From JBBQZO01 sp038207625 (GTDB lineage: Bacteria; Pseudomonadota; Gammaproteobacteria; Burkholderiales; Burkholderiaceae_D): a stretch of 64,000 nucleotides of DNA. Below the pieces are notes generated by a model. That model searched no databases and was not told the origin of the DNA. It worked only from the letters and a program-made list of their open reading frames with translations. The position numbers and the translations under genes were made by a program. Location of the stretch: NCBI GenBank assembly GCA_038207625.1, contig JBBQZO010000016.1, positions 55,417 to 119,416 on the forward strand, written 5' to 3'. Position 1 is the stretch's first letter; each line of letters opens with the position of its first letter. This document shows, piece by piece, positions 33,767 through 42,032 of this stretch.

Positions 33767-34459
33767 TCAGGCGCGCGGCGCGACGCAGGCGCCGCACGGT
33801 GCCGGCAGGCAGACGGCGGCCAGCACCATGTCGGTGATCATTTTTTCGGCGTCGTCGAAGTCCTTGCGCAGCAGCGCCTTGCGGTTCAATACCAGCGCCA
33901 TCTGCTTGGAAAAATCCGCGTACGACTGGGTCATGGCCCAGATCGCAAACAGCAGATGGGTGGCGTTGACGGGCGCGATCTTGCCGTCGCTGATCCAGCG
34001 TTCGAACACTTCGATATCCTTGCGCAGCAGCGGCACCACGCGGCTCTTGATTTGCGCGCCGTACAGGTGCGCGCCGCTGATGACCTCCATCGCGTACACG
34101 CGCGACGCGTACGGCTGCTCACGTGAGAAGCGCAGCTTGGCCTGGATGTAGGCGCGCAGCACGTCACGCGGGTCCTGGCCGGCGTCGGCCAGCTTGTCCA
34201 TCCGGTTCAGCCATTCGTCGAGCACGTCGTCGAGCACGCGCTGGTACAACGCCTGCTTGGTGGGAAAGTAGTACATCAGGTTTTGCTTGGACAGGCCGGC
34301 GCGCTCGGCGATCACCGCGATCGAGGTGCCTTCGTAGCCGCATTCGGCAAACACGCGCACCGCCTGGTGGGCGATATCCGCTTCGAGTTTGTCACGGTTG
34401 ATGACGCGTCGCTTCTGCATTGGTGCCGCTGCTGCGGGTTGGGTCTTGGCGAGGGCCAT
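33767..34459 (-). CDS. rutR: TetR-family regulator, RutR-like
   Basis: A 230-residue TetR protein. The DNA-binding helices are AHQAVRVFAECGYEGTSIAVIAERAGLSKQNLMYYFPTKQALYQRVLDDVL (residues ~30-80, seen in pieces). The C-terminal domain has the YcdC/RutR style: EQPYASRVYAMEVISGAHLYG and HLLFAIWAMTQSYADFSKQM. RutR senses uracil or thymine and represses pyrimidine-use genes. Its place at the head of the reductive pyrimidine-degradation locus supports that assignment. It is 19 bases downstream of the MocR gene on the same strand. Confidence 0.82.
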   Translation of the reverse strand: MALAKTQPAAAAPMQKRRVINRDKLEADIAHQAVRVFAECGYEGTSIAVIAERAGLSKQNLMYYFPTKQALYQRVLDDVLDEWLNRMDKLADAGQDPRDVLRAYIQAKLRFSREQPYASRVYAMEVISGAHLYGAQIKSRVVPLLRKDIEVFERWISDGKIAPVNATHLLFAIWAMTQSYADFSKQMALVLNRKALLRKDFDDAEKMITDMVLAAVCLPAPCGACVAPRA

Positions 34460-34478
34460 GGTCTCTTTCGTCGGCGGG

Positions 34479-35945
34479 TCAGGTGCGGCGGATCGACTGC
34501 AGGAACGCGATCAGCTGCGGCGAATCGGCAGCGTAGGCGACGTTGAAGCGGAACCAGATCGAACTGGACTGGCGCAGCATGAAAAATTCGTTGGGCGAGA
34601 GCAGGATGCCCGACTTCAAGGCCAGGTCGGCGATGATCTTGCCGTTCCACTCAGGCGTGGGCGCATCCGGCCAGCCGGCCGACACGAACATGCCCCCGCG
34701 CGGCTTGGCGACCGGCGCCATGCCCACCTCGCGCAGCCGCTCGATGGTGCGTTCGCGCGCCGATTCGAGCTGGCCGACCAGCCGTTCGATCATGCGCCGG
34801 TAGGGCCGCGCCGACAGCGCGTGGTACACCGCGCGCTCGTTGATTTCGGAGGTGGTCAGGCCGGCCAGCATCTTCACGCGCACCAGTTCGGGCAGCAGCG
34901 AGTTGGACGCCGAGATGGAGCCCACCCGCAGCACCGGCGAGAGTGTCTTGGAAAAGCTGCCGACCCGGATCACGCGGCGCAAGCCGTCCAGCGCGGCCAG
35001 CGACGCTTCGCCGCGCGCGGCCAGCTCGCGGTAGATGTCGTCCTCGACGATCCAGAAGTCGAACTGCTCGGCCACGCCCAGCAGGCGGTGCGCCTGGGCC
35101 GGCGTGAGCGAGGTGCCGAGCGGATTTTGCAGCACCGTGTTGATGAACATCAGCTTGGGATTGGTGGCCTTGGCCTGCTCGATCAGGAACTCCATGTCCA
35201 GCCCGGCGTCGCCGCGCGGTATGCCGATGGGGATGCAGCCATGGTGGCGGATCAGCGACAGCAAATTGCTGTAGCCGGGGTCTTCCACAAACACCGTGTC
35301 GCCCGGTTTCGTCAATGTGCGCAGGATCAGATCGAACGCGTGGGTTGCGCCATGGGTGAGCAAGATCTGATCGGGCGCCACCGCGTACAGCTCGTCCGTC
35401 AGCACGGTCGCCATGTGCTGGCGCAGCGTGGGAAAGCCGAGCGGGTGGCCGTAGCCGCGCAATCGGTTGGCCGGAATGCGCATCGCATGGCGCACCGCGT
35501 CCAGCACGGTTGCCTCGCCATACCAGTCGGGCGGCAGCCAGCCGGCGCCGACCGGCAGCGCATCCGACACGCCCGAATACAGGTCCGGCGTAAGCGCGTC
35601 GATCGCCGTCGGTGTGACAGGAAAGGCCAGTTGCAAGGGCGCGGAGGCGCTCTCGTTGCGCGCCACGAAATAGCCGGAGCCGCGCCGCGATGTCAGCAAG
35701 CCCAGCGTCACCAGGCGGTCGTAGGACTCCACTACAGTGAAAGTGGACACACCATTACACTTGGCGAACTGGCGCACCGATGGCATTTTGGTGCCAATGC
35801 GCAAGGCGCGCTGGTTGACCATCACGACAATGGCATTGACGATCTGGTCGACCAGGCTGCCGCGTTTGTCGCGCGCCAGCTCCAGCACCGGCCAGGCCGC
35901 GCCCGCTTCCGCTGATTGCTCGTCCGCTGCCACCACACCTTCCAT
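34479..35945 (-). CDS. MocR-type regulator divergent from pyrimidine/beta-alanine catabolic genes
   Basis: A 488-residue GntR-aminotransferase fusion. The wHTH covers residues ~25-95 (LVDQIVNAIVVMVNQRALRIGTKMPSVRQFAKCNGVSTFTVVESYDRLV, seen in pieces, then RRGSGYFVARNE). The PLP domain follows, with DQILLTHGATHAFDLILR, VEDPGYSNLLSLIRHHG and RVGSFSKTLSPVLRVG, whose Lys would bind PLP. It is divergent from the omega-amino-acid transaminase gene, so beta-alanine or a related amino compound bound to PLP is a reasonable signal. This is inference from context. Confidence 0.88.
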   Translation of the reverse strand: MEGVVAADEQSAEAGAAWPVLELARDKRGSLVDQIVNAIVVMVNQRALRIGTKMPSVRQFAKCNGVSTFTVVESYDRLVTLGLLTSRRGSGYFVARNESASAPLQLAFPVTPTAIDALTPDLYSGVSDALPVGAGWLPPDWYGEATVLDAVRHAMRIPANRLRGYGHPLGFPTLRQHMATVLTDELYAVAPDQILLTHGATHAFDLILRTLTKPGDTVFVEDPGYSNLLSLIRHHGCIPIGIPRGDAGLDMEFLIEQAKATNPKLMFINTVLQNPLGTSLTPAQAHRLLGVAEQFDFWIVEDDIYRELAARGEASLAALDGLRRVIRVGSFSKTLSPVLRVGSISASNSLLPELVRVKMLAGLTTSEINERAVYHALSARPYRRMIERLVGQLESARERTIERLREVGMAPVAKPRGGMFVSAGWPDAPTPEWNGKIIADLALKSGILLSPNEFFMLRQSSSIWFRFNVAYAADSPQLIAFLQSIRRT

Positions 35946-35977
35946 GCGCGCTCCTTGCGTGAAACTGTTATGTTAGT

Positions 35978-36069
35978 TGGACCAGTACGGTTGGCACAGT
36001 TTGCTGTTTGTGTATCTGTGCCATCGTTGTTCCGCTGTCTATTATTGCATCATCGTTTTGCCAACTGGT
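35978..36069. promoter_or_regulatory. Candidate operator region between divergent MocR and transaminase genes
   Basis: TGGCACAG (35992-35999) and CTGTGCCA (36016-36023) are perfect inverted arms 16 bases apart. Outside them, TTGGACCAG (35978-35986) and CCAACTGGT (36061-36069) form a second, wider inverted set. The nested symmetry in a 163-bp divergent gap suits a MocR or RutR operator. Confidence 0.45.
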
Positions 36070-36108
36070 AAATTATTTTTTCGCTCGTAAGAACTTTCGG
36101 AGACCCGC

Positions 36109-37425
36109 ATGACCACGTCCAGCCCAGCCCCGATGTCATCGTATTGGATGCCATTCACCGCCAACCGCGACTTCAAAGCCAACCCGCGCATGCTGGTCTC
36201 GGCCGAAGGCATGTACTACCGTGACGACGCCGGCAACGCGATCCTGGACGGCACCGCCGGCCTGTGGTGCGTGCCGTGCGGCCACGCCCAGCCGAAGATC
36301 GTCAAGGCGGTGCAGGACATGGTCGGCAAGCTCGATTACGCGCCCTCGTTCCAGATGGGCCACCCGGCCGCGTTTGAGCTCGCTGACAAGCTGATGGAAT
36401 ACACCCGCCACCGTTACGGCCAGGTGTTCTACACCAACTCCGGTTCGGAAGCGGTCGACACGGCGTTGAAAATGGCGCTGGCCTATCACAAGGCGCGCGG
36501 CGAAGCGGGCCGCACCCGTCTGATCGGTCGCGAACGCGGCTACCACGGCGTGGGCTTTGGCGGCATCTCGGTGGGCGGCATCGCCGGCAACCGCAAGACC
36601 TTCGGCCCGCTGCTGACGGGCGTCGACCACCTGCCGCATACGCACAATCTGGAAAAGAACGCCTTCAGCCGTGGCGAGCCGGAATACGGCACCCACCTGG
36701 CCGATGAACTCGAGCGCATCGTCGCGCTGCACGACGCGTCGACCATCGCCGCCGTCATCGTCGAGCCGGTCGCCGGTTCAACTGGCGTGCTGGTGCCGCC
36801 AAAAGGCTATCTGAAGCGGCTGCGCGAGCTGTGCACCAAGCACGGCATCCTGCTGATCTTTGATGAAGTCATCACCGGCTTCGGCCGCCTGACGACGCCG
36901 TTCGCGTCCGACTACTTCGACGTCGAGCCGGACATGATGACCACCGCCAAAGGCCTGACCAACGGCGTCGTGCCGATGGGCGCGGTGTTCACCAAACAGC
37001 ATATCTACGACGCTTTCATGAGCGGCCCGGCCGGCATCGAGCTGTTCCACGGTTACACCTACTCGGGTCATCCGCTGGCCTGCGCTGCCAGCCTGGCGAC
37101 GCTGGAAGTGTTTGAAGAACAGAAAATTCTTGAACATGCGCAGAGCGTGCAAAGCTACTGGGAAGATGCGATCCATTCGCTGCGCGGCCTGCCGCACGTG
37201 ATTGATCTGCGCAGCATCGGCATGATCGCCGGTATCGAGCTTGAATCGATTCCCGGCAAGGTCGGTGCGCGTGCCTTCAGCGCCTTCCGCAAAGCCTTTG
37301 CCGACGGCGTCCTGATCCGCACCACCGGCGACATCATCGCCCTGTCGCCTCCGCTGGTGATCGAGAAAAAACACATCGACGAACTGTTTGGCAAGCTCTC
37401 CACTGTATTGAAAAATCTGGACTGA
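36109..37425 (+). CDS. Omega-amino acid (beta-alanine) : pyruvate aminotransferase
   Basis: A 438-residue class III PLP transaminase. It has YWMPFTANRDFKANPRML at the start, a typical opening of beta-alanine/omega-amino acid:pyruvate transaminases. GSEAVDTALKMALAYH, LIFDEVITGFGR and TTAKGLTNGVVPMG with PLP-Lys281 follow. It would convert beta-alanine (from uracil) or 3-aminoisobutyrate (from thymine) to malonate semialdehyde or methylmalonate semialdehyde, the substrates of the next gene product. It starts the plus-strand catabolic cluster and is divergent from a MocR regulator. Confidence 0.9.
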   Translation: MTTSSPAPMSSYWMPFTANRDFKANPRMLVSAEGMYYRDDAGNAILDGTAGLWCVPCGHAQPKIVKAVQDMVGKLDYAPSFQMGHPAAFELADKLMEYTRHRYGQVFYTNSGSEAVDTALKMALAYHKARGEAGRTRLIGRERGYHGVGFGGISVGGIAGNRKTFGPLLTGVDHLPHTHNLEKNAFSRGEPEYGTHLADELERIVALHDASTIAAVIVEPVAGSTGVLVPPKGYLKRLRELCTKHGILLIFDEVITGFGRLTTPFASDYFDVEPDMMTTAKGLTNGVVPMGAVFTKQHIYDAFMSGPAGIELFHGYTYSGHPLACAASLATLEVFEEQKILEHAQSVQSYWEDAIHSLRGLPHVIDLRSIGMIAGIELESIPGKVGARAFSAFRKAFADGVLIRTTGDIIALSPPLVIEKKHIDELFGKLSTVLKNLD

Positions 37426-37440
37426 CCGAAAGCGCACACC

Positions 37441-38943
37441 ATGAGCACCATGAATACGATTACCCACTTCATCAACGGGCAGCAGGTCGATACCAACAGC
37501 GGCAAGTACGCCGATGTGTTCAACCCTGCGCTGGGCGTGCCGGTCTCGCGCGTGGCGCTGGGCACGGCCGACGATGTCGGCGCGGCGGTGGCCGCCGCCT
37601 CGGCCGCGTTTCCATCGTGGTCGGCCACGCCGCCGCTGGCGCGCGCCCGGGTCCTGTTCAAATACCTGCAACTGTGCCAGCAGCACACCGATGAATTCGC
37701 CGCCATGCTGACGCGCGAACACGGCAAGACCTTCGCCGACGCCCAGGGCGAAGTGGCGCGCGGTATCGAGATGGTGGAATTCGCGGTCGGCATTCCGCAA
37801 CTGCTCAAGGGCGAGTTCACCGACCAGATTTCGCGCGGTATCGACGCGTGGTCGATGCGCCAGGCGCTGGGCGTATGCGCCGGTATCACCCCGTTCAATT
37901 TCCCGGTGATGGTGCCGATGTGGATGTTCCCGGTCGCTATCGCCTGCGGTAACACCTTCGTCCTGAAACCATCCGAGCGCGATCCGTCGGCCTCGCTGCT
38001 GCACGCGCAGTTGTTGAAGGAAGCCGGTCTGCCGGACGGCGTGTTCAACGTCATCCAGGGCGACAAAGTCACCGTCGATGCGCTGCTTGATCATCCGGAC
38101 GTGCAGGCGGTCAGCTTCGTCGGCTCGACCCCGATCGCGCAATACATTTATGCCCGTGGCTGCGCCAACGGCAAGCGCGTGCAGGCACTGGGCGGTGCCA
38201 AGAACCACATGGTGGTGATGCCGGACGCGGACATGGACATGACCGTTGACGCACTGATGGGCGCGGCCTACGGTTCGGCCGGCGAACGCTGCATGGCCAT
38301 TTCGGTGGTGGTGGCGGTGGGCGACGCTGGCGACAAATTGATCGGCGCGCTGGCCAAACGCACCGCAGAACTGAAAATCCGCGACGGCATGGACGCCGAC
38401 GCCGAAATGGGACCGGTGGTTACCAAGGCGGCGCAGCAACGCATCGAAAAACTGATCGGCGAAGGCGTCGAGCAGGGCGCGACGCTGCTGGTTGATGGGC
38501 GCAACTGCAAAGTGGCTGGACGCGAGAACGGCTTTTTCGTCGGCGGCACCTTGTTTGACAACGTCACGCCGGACATGACGATCTACAAGGAAGAGATTTT
38601 CGGACCGGTGCTGTGCGTGCTGCGCGCGCCGGACGTGATGAGTGCGGTCAAACTGATCAACGCCAATGAATACGGCAACGGCGTGGCGCTGTACACGCGC
38701 GACGGCGGCGTGGCGCGCGAGTTCGTGCGCCAGATCGAAGTGGGCATGGTCGGCGTCAATGTGCCGCTGCCGGTGCCGATGGCGTTCAACAGCTTCGGCG
38801 GCTGGAAAAAGAGCTTGTTCGGCGATCACCACGCCTACGGCCCGGAAGGCGTGCGTTTCTACACGCGCCACAAGGCCGTGATGCAGCGCTGGCCGAACAC
38901 CGCCAGCGCAGGTGTCGAATTCGCTTTCCCGCAAATGAAATAG
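37441..38943 (+). CDS. mmsA: Methylmalonate/malonate-semialdehyde dehydrogenase (CoA-acylating)
   Basis: A 500-residue MmsA-type ALDH. It has ITPFNFPVMVPMWMFPVAIACGN, FVGSTPIAQYIYARG and the family-specific LGGAKNHMVVMPDADMD, where the usual general-base Glu motif is replaced as in other CoA-dependent members. SAGERCMAISV holds catalytic Cys284. It yields acetyl-CoA or propionyl-CoA plus CO2 from the semialdehydes made by the transaminase 15 bases upstream, the last step of reductive pyrimidine breakdown. Confidence 0.93.
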   Translation: MSTMNTITHFINGQQVDTNSGKYADVFNPALGVPVSRVALGTADDVGAAVAAASAAFPSWSATPPLARARVLFKYLQLCQQHTDEFAAMLTREHGKTFADAQGEVARGIEMVEFAVGIPQLLKGEFTDQISRGIDAWSMRQALGVCAGITPFNFPVMVPMWMFPVAIACGNTFVLKPSERDPSASLLHAQLLKEAGLPDGVFNVIQGDKVTVDALLDHPDVQAVSFVGSTPIAQYIYARGCANGKRVQALGGAKNHMVVMPDADMDMTVDALMGAAYGSAGERCMAISVVVAVGDAGDKLIGALAKRTAELKIRDGMDADAEMGPVVTKAAQQRIEKLIGEGVEQGATLLVDGRNCKVAGRENGFFVGGTLFDNVTPDMTIYKEEIFGPVLCVLRAPDVMSAVKLINANEYGNGVALYTRDGGVAREFVRQIEVGMVGVNVPLPVPMAFNSFGGWKKSLFGDHHAYGPEGVRFYTRHKAVMQRWPNTASAGVEFAFPQMK

Positions 38944-38972
38944 ATAGCAGGGACTCCGAGCCGACCTAGTTC

Positions 38973-39041
38973 AATAGGGTCAGAGGGGGGCGCCGAGCCT
39001 TTTTTTTCGCGGCCTTTTGCGAAAATTACTCTGACCCTATT
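38973..39041. repeat. GGGTCAGAGT-type palindromic repeat, locus C, left unit
   Basis: It runs AATAGGGTCAGAG, the insert GGGGGGCGCCGAGCC, a T-run, TTCGCGGCC, a loop, then GCGAAAATTACTCTGACCCTATT. It has the same build as the left unit at 23117. It lies between mmsA and preT. Confidence 0.85.
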
Positions 39042-39089
39042 AAACGGCTCGAAGTCCGCAACACATGCGTCCCGGGTTGGGGTGCGGAT

Positions 39090-39152
39090 TTAATTGGGGT
39101 CAGAGTAATTTTCGCGAAAATGCCCCGCGAAAAAAAACTCTGACCCCAATTA
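39090..39152. repeat. GGGTCAGAGT-type palindromic repeat, locus C, right unit
   Basis: TTAATTGGGGTCAGAGT and ACTCTGACCCCAATTAA form long, exact outer arms, with TTTTCGCG and CGCGAAAA inside. Inverted against the left unit, it completes a BIME-like pair in the 281-base gap upstream of preT. Confidence 0.88.
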
Positions 39153-39224
39153 AGCCCGCCCCCGCGCGGGCGTTCTGGCTTGCAGATTGGTAGTACCAAC
39201 CAACACGAATCCGGGGGATGAAAC

Positions 39225-40592
39225 ATGATTGAGGCTCTAAAGTATTTGCCACAGGCGGCAGCGTCGAACAGCGCGCTGGCCGAGCAGTTCACCGACCTGG
39301 CGCCGCCGTTGACGGCACGCCAGGCAGCCATTGAAAGCGCGCGCTGTCTGTATTGCTACGACGCGCCGTGCACCCGCATCTGCCCGTCGGAAATCGACGT
39401 GGCCAGCTTCATCCGTAATATCCACGAGGGCAATATCAACGGCGCCGCCGTCGGCATCCTCAAGCAAAACATCCTGGGCGGCAGCTGCGCGCGCGTCTGC
39501 CCGACCGAAATCCTGTGCGAAGACGCCTGCGTGCGCAACCACGACGAGGAGGGCGCGCCCGTCAAGATCGGCCTGCTGCAGCGCCACGCGGTCGACAACA
39601 TGAAGTTCGCCACCCACCCGTTCACGCGCGCCCCGTCGACCGGCAAAACCATCGCCGTGGTCGGCGCCGGCCCGGCCGGCCTGGCCTGCGCGCACCGCCT
39701 GGCCATGCTCGGCAACGACGTCGTGATCCTCGAAGCACGCGCCAAGGGCGGCGGCCTGAACGAATACGGCATCGCCAAATACAAGCTGACCGGCGATTTC
39801 GCCCAGAAGGAAGTCGACTTCCTGCTGGCCATCGGCGGCATCGTGGTTCAATACGAGCGCACGCTGGGCATCGATTTCCAATTGGGCGACCTGCACGCGC
39901 AATACGACGCGGTGTTCCTGGCGATCGGTCTGGGCGCCAGCCGCCAGCTTGGTCTGACGGGTGAAAGCGCGCCCGGCCTGATGGCGGCGGTCGACTACAT
40001 CGCGGCGCTGCGCCAGGCGGGCGACTTGTCCGCGCTGCCTGTGCCAAAGCGCGCCATCGTGATCGGCGCCGGCAACACGGCGATCGACATGGCGGTGCAG
40101 ATCCAGCGCTTGGGCGCCGAAGAAGTGACGCTGGTGTACCGGCGCGGCGCCGAAGCGATGTCGGCCACGGGCCATGAGCAGGACATCGCCAAGGCCAACC
40201 ACGTGCGCCTGCGCACCTGGGCCAAGCCGCAGCAGGTGCTGCTCGATGATGCGGGCCGCGTGCGCGGCATGCGCTTCGAGACCACGCGCCAGGAGGGCGA
40301 CAAGCTCGTTGGCACCGGTGCCACGTTCGAAATCGCCGCCGACGCGATCTTCAAGGCGATCGGGCAGAGCCTCGAGCTGGGCAACATCGCCGACGCGCCC
40401 AAGCGCGAAGGCGACAAGATCTACGTCGACGCCCAGTTCCGCACCGCGCTGCCGGGCATTTACGCCGGCGGCGACTGCGTCGCTCCGGGGCAGGACTTGA
40501 CGGTGCAAGCCGTCCAACACGGCAAACTGGCCGCACACGCGATACATCAAGACATCCAATCGAATCTGGAGGCGACATCATGGCCGATCTGA
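39225..40592 (+). CDS. preT: NAD-dependent dihydropyrimidine dehydrogenase, PreT subunit
   Basis: A 455-residue flavo-iron-sulfur subunit. The N-terminal Fe-S module has CLYCYDAPCTRICPSEID and CARVCPTEILCEDAC. An FAD site VVGAGPAGLACAHRLAMLG and an NAD(P)H site VIGAGNTAIDMAVQIQRLGAEEVTLVYRR follow. It passes electrons between NAD(H) and PreA. PreTA reduces uracil to dihydrouracil and thymine to dihydrothymine. The start has GGGGGATG about 8 bases upstream; its end overlaps preA by 13 bases. Confidence 0.94.
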   Translation: MIEALKYLPQAAASNSALAEQFTDLAPPLTARQAAIESARCLYCYDAPCTRICPSEIDVASFIRNIHEGNINGAAVGILKQNILGGSCARVCPTEILCEDACVRNHDEEGAPVKIGLLQRHAVDNMKFATHPFTRAPSTGKTIAVVGAGPAGLACAHRLAMLGNDVVILEARAKGGGLNEYGIAKYKLTGDFAQKEVDFLLAIGGIVVQYERTLGIDFQLGDLHAQYDAVFLAIGLGASRQLGLTGESAPGLMAAVDYIAALRQAGDLSALPVPKRAIVIGAGNTAIDMAVQIQRLGAEEVTLVYRRGAEAMSATGHEQDIAKANHVRLRTWAKPQQVLLDDAGRVRGMRFETTRQEGDKLVGTGATFEIAADAIFKAIGQSLELGNIADAPKREGDKIYVDAQFRTALPGIYAGGDCVAPGQDLTVQAVQHGKLAAHAIHQDIQSNLEATSWPI

Positions 40593-41857
40593 GCATTGAT
40601 TTTTGCGGCATCAAGTCGCCTAATCCCTTCTGGCTGGCGTCCGCGCCGCCGACCGACAAAGCCTACAACGTGGTGCGCGCCTTCGAGGCCGGCTGGGGCG
40701 GGGTGGTCTGGAAAACGCTGGGCGAAGACCCGGCCGCCGTGAACGTGTCGTCGCGTTATTCGGCGCACTACGGCAAGAACCGCGAGGTGCTCGGCTTTAA
40801 CAACATCGAGCTGATCACCGACCGCTCGCTGGAGATCAACCTGCGCGAGATCACCCAGGTCAAGAAGGACTGGCCGGACCGCGCCATCATCGTCTCCCTG
40901 ATGCTGCCGTGCGAAGAAAAACTGTGGGCCGACATTCTGCCGCTGGTCGAGGCGACCGGCGCCGACGGCATCGAACTGAACTTCGGCTGCCCGCACGGGA
41001 TGCCCGAGCGCGGCATGGGTGCGGCGGTCGGGCAGGTGCCCGAATACGTTGAGCTGGTCACGCGCTGGTGCAAAACGCATAGCCGCCTGCCGGTGATCGT
41101 CAAACTGACGCCCAACATCACCGACGTGCGCAAACCGGCGCGCGCGGCCAAGGCCGGCGGCGCCGACGCCGTCTCGCTGATCAACACCATCAACTCGATC
41201 ACTCACCTGGACCTGGACCGGATGATCGCGTTCCCGATCGTTGGCAACGCCAGCACCCACGGCGGCTACTGCGGCTCGGCCGTCAAGCCGATCGCGCTGA
41301 ACATGGTGGCCGAGATCGCGCGCGATCCGGAGACGGCCGGTTTGCCGATTTCTGGCATCGGCGGCATCGGCAACTGGCGCGACGCGGCCGAATTCATCGC
41401 GCTCGGCTCGGGCTCGGTGCAGGTGTGTACCGCCGCCATGCTGCACGGTTTCCGCATCGTCGAAGAGATGAAGGACGGCCTGTCGCGCTGGATGGACGAG
41501 AAGGGTTACAAGAGCGTCGCCGAGTTCTGCGGCAAGGCCGTGCCCAACACCACCGACTGGAAATACCTGGACATGAATTACCAGGTGATCGCGCAGATCA
41601 ACCAGGACAACTGCATCGGCTGCGGACGCTGTTACGTGGCCTGCGAAGACACCTCGCACCAGACGATCGCGCAGATGGTGGCCGACAATGGCAAGCGCAC
41701 TTATGAGGTCATCAAGGAGGAGTGCGTCGGCTGCAATCTGTGCGAGATCACCTGCCCCGTCGAAGGCTGCATCACGATGGTGCCGCAGGAGACCGGCAAG
41801 GCGTACATGAACTGGACACAGGATCCACGTAACCCGCGCGCCGAAAACGCCGCATAA
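40580..41857 (+). CDS. preA: NAD-dependent dihydropyrimidine dehydrogenase, PreA subunit
   Basis: A 425-residue catalytic subunit. Residues ~1-320 are a dihydroorotate-dehydrogenase-like FMN barrel: MADLSIDFCGIKSPNPFWLAS, ELNFGCPHGMPERGMG with the active-site Cys, and PISGIGGIGNWRDAAEFI. Two [4Fe-4S] motifs follow: DNCIGCGRCYVACED and EECVGCNLCEITCPVEGC. It reduces uracil or thymine with electrons from PreT. TGGAGG precedes the ATG inside the preT end. Confidence 0.95.
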   Translation: MADLSIDFCGIKSPNPFWLASAPPTDKAYNVVRAFEAGWGGVVWKTLGEDPAAVNVSSRYSAHYGKNREVLGFNNIELITDRSLEINLREITQVKKDWPDRAIIVSLMLPCEEKLWADILPLVEATGADGIELNFGCPHGMPERGMGAAVGQVPEYVELVTRWCKTHSRLPVIVKLTPNITDVRKPARAAKAGGADAVSLINTINSITHLDLDRMIAFPIVGNASTHGGYCGSAVKPIALNMVAEIARDPETAGLPISGIGGIGNWRDAAEFIALGSGSVQVCTAAMLHGFRIVEEMKDGLSRWMDEKGYKSVAEFCGKAVPNTTDWKYLDMNYQVIAQINQDNCIGCGRCYVACEDTSHQTIAQMVADNGKRTYEVIKEECVGCNLCEITCPVEGCITMVPQETGKAYMNWTQDPRNPRAENAA

Positions 41858-42032
41858 GGATCTGATGTCGTCGGCGTACCTGCCGGCTACTCATAACCCA
41901 TATGTAGAGATGCAATAAGCTTGTTTTTTGCTATACACTGAAACGGCAATAAGAAGGGCCGGCCTCGCGCCGGACCCTGTCCCGTTTCCACCGCCTGCAA
42001 CGCTTGGGCATCTACCGATGGAGAGACACATT

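Noticed and set aside
41921..41940. Third copy of the nucleoside block upstream of the NCS1 permease (TTTGCTATACA resembles TTTGCCATACA)
   Set aside because: Only about ten bases match, the TGATGCATAGT half is absent, and the similarity may simply reflect a -10-like TATACA.
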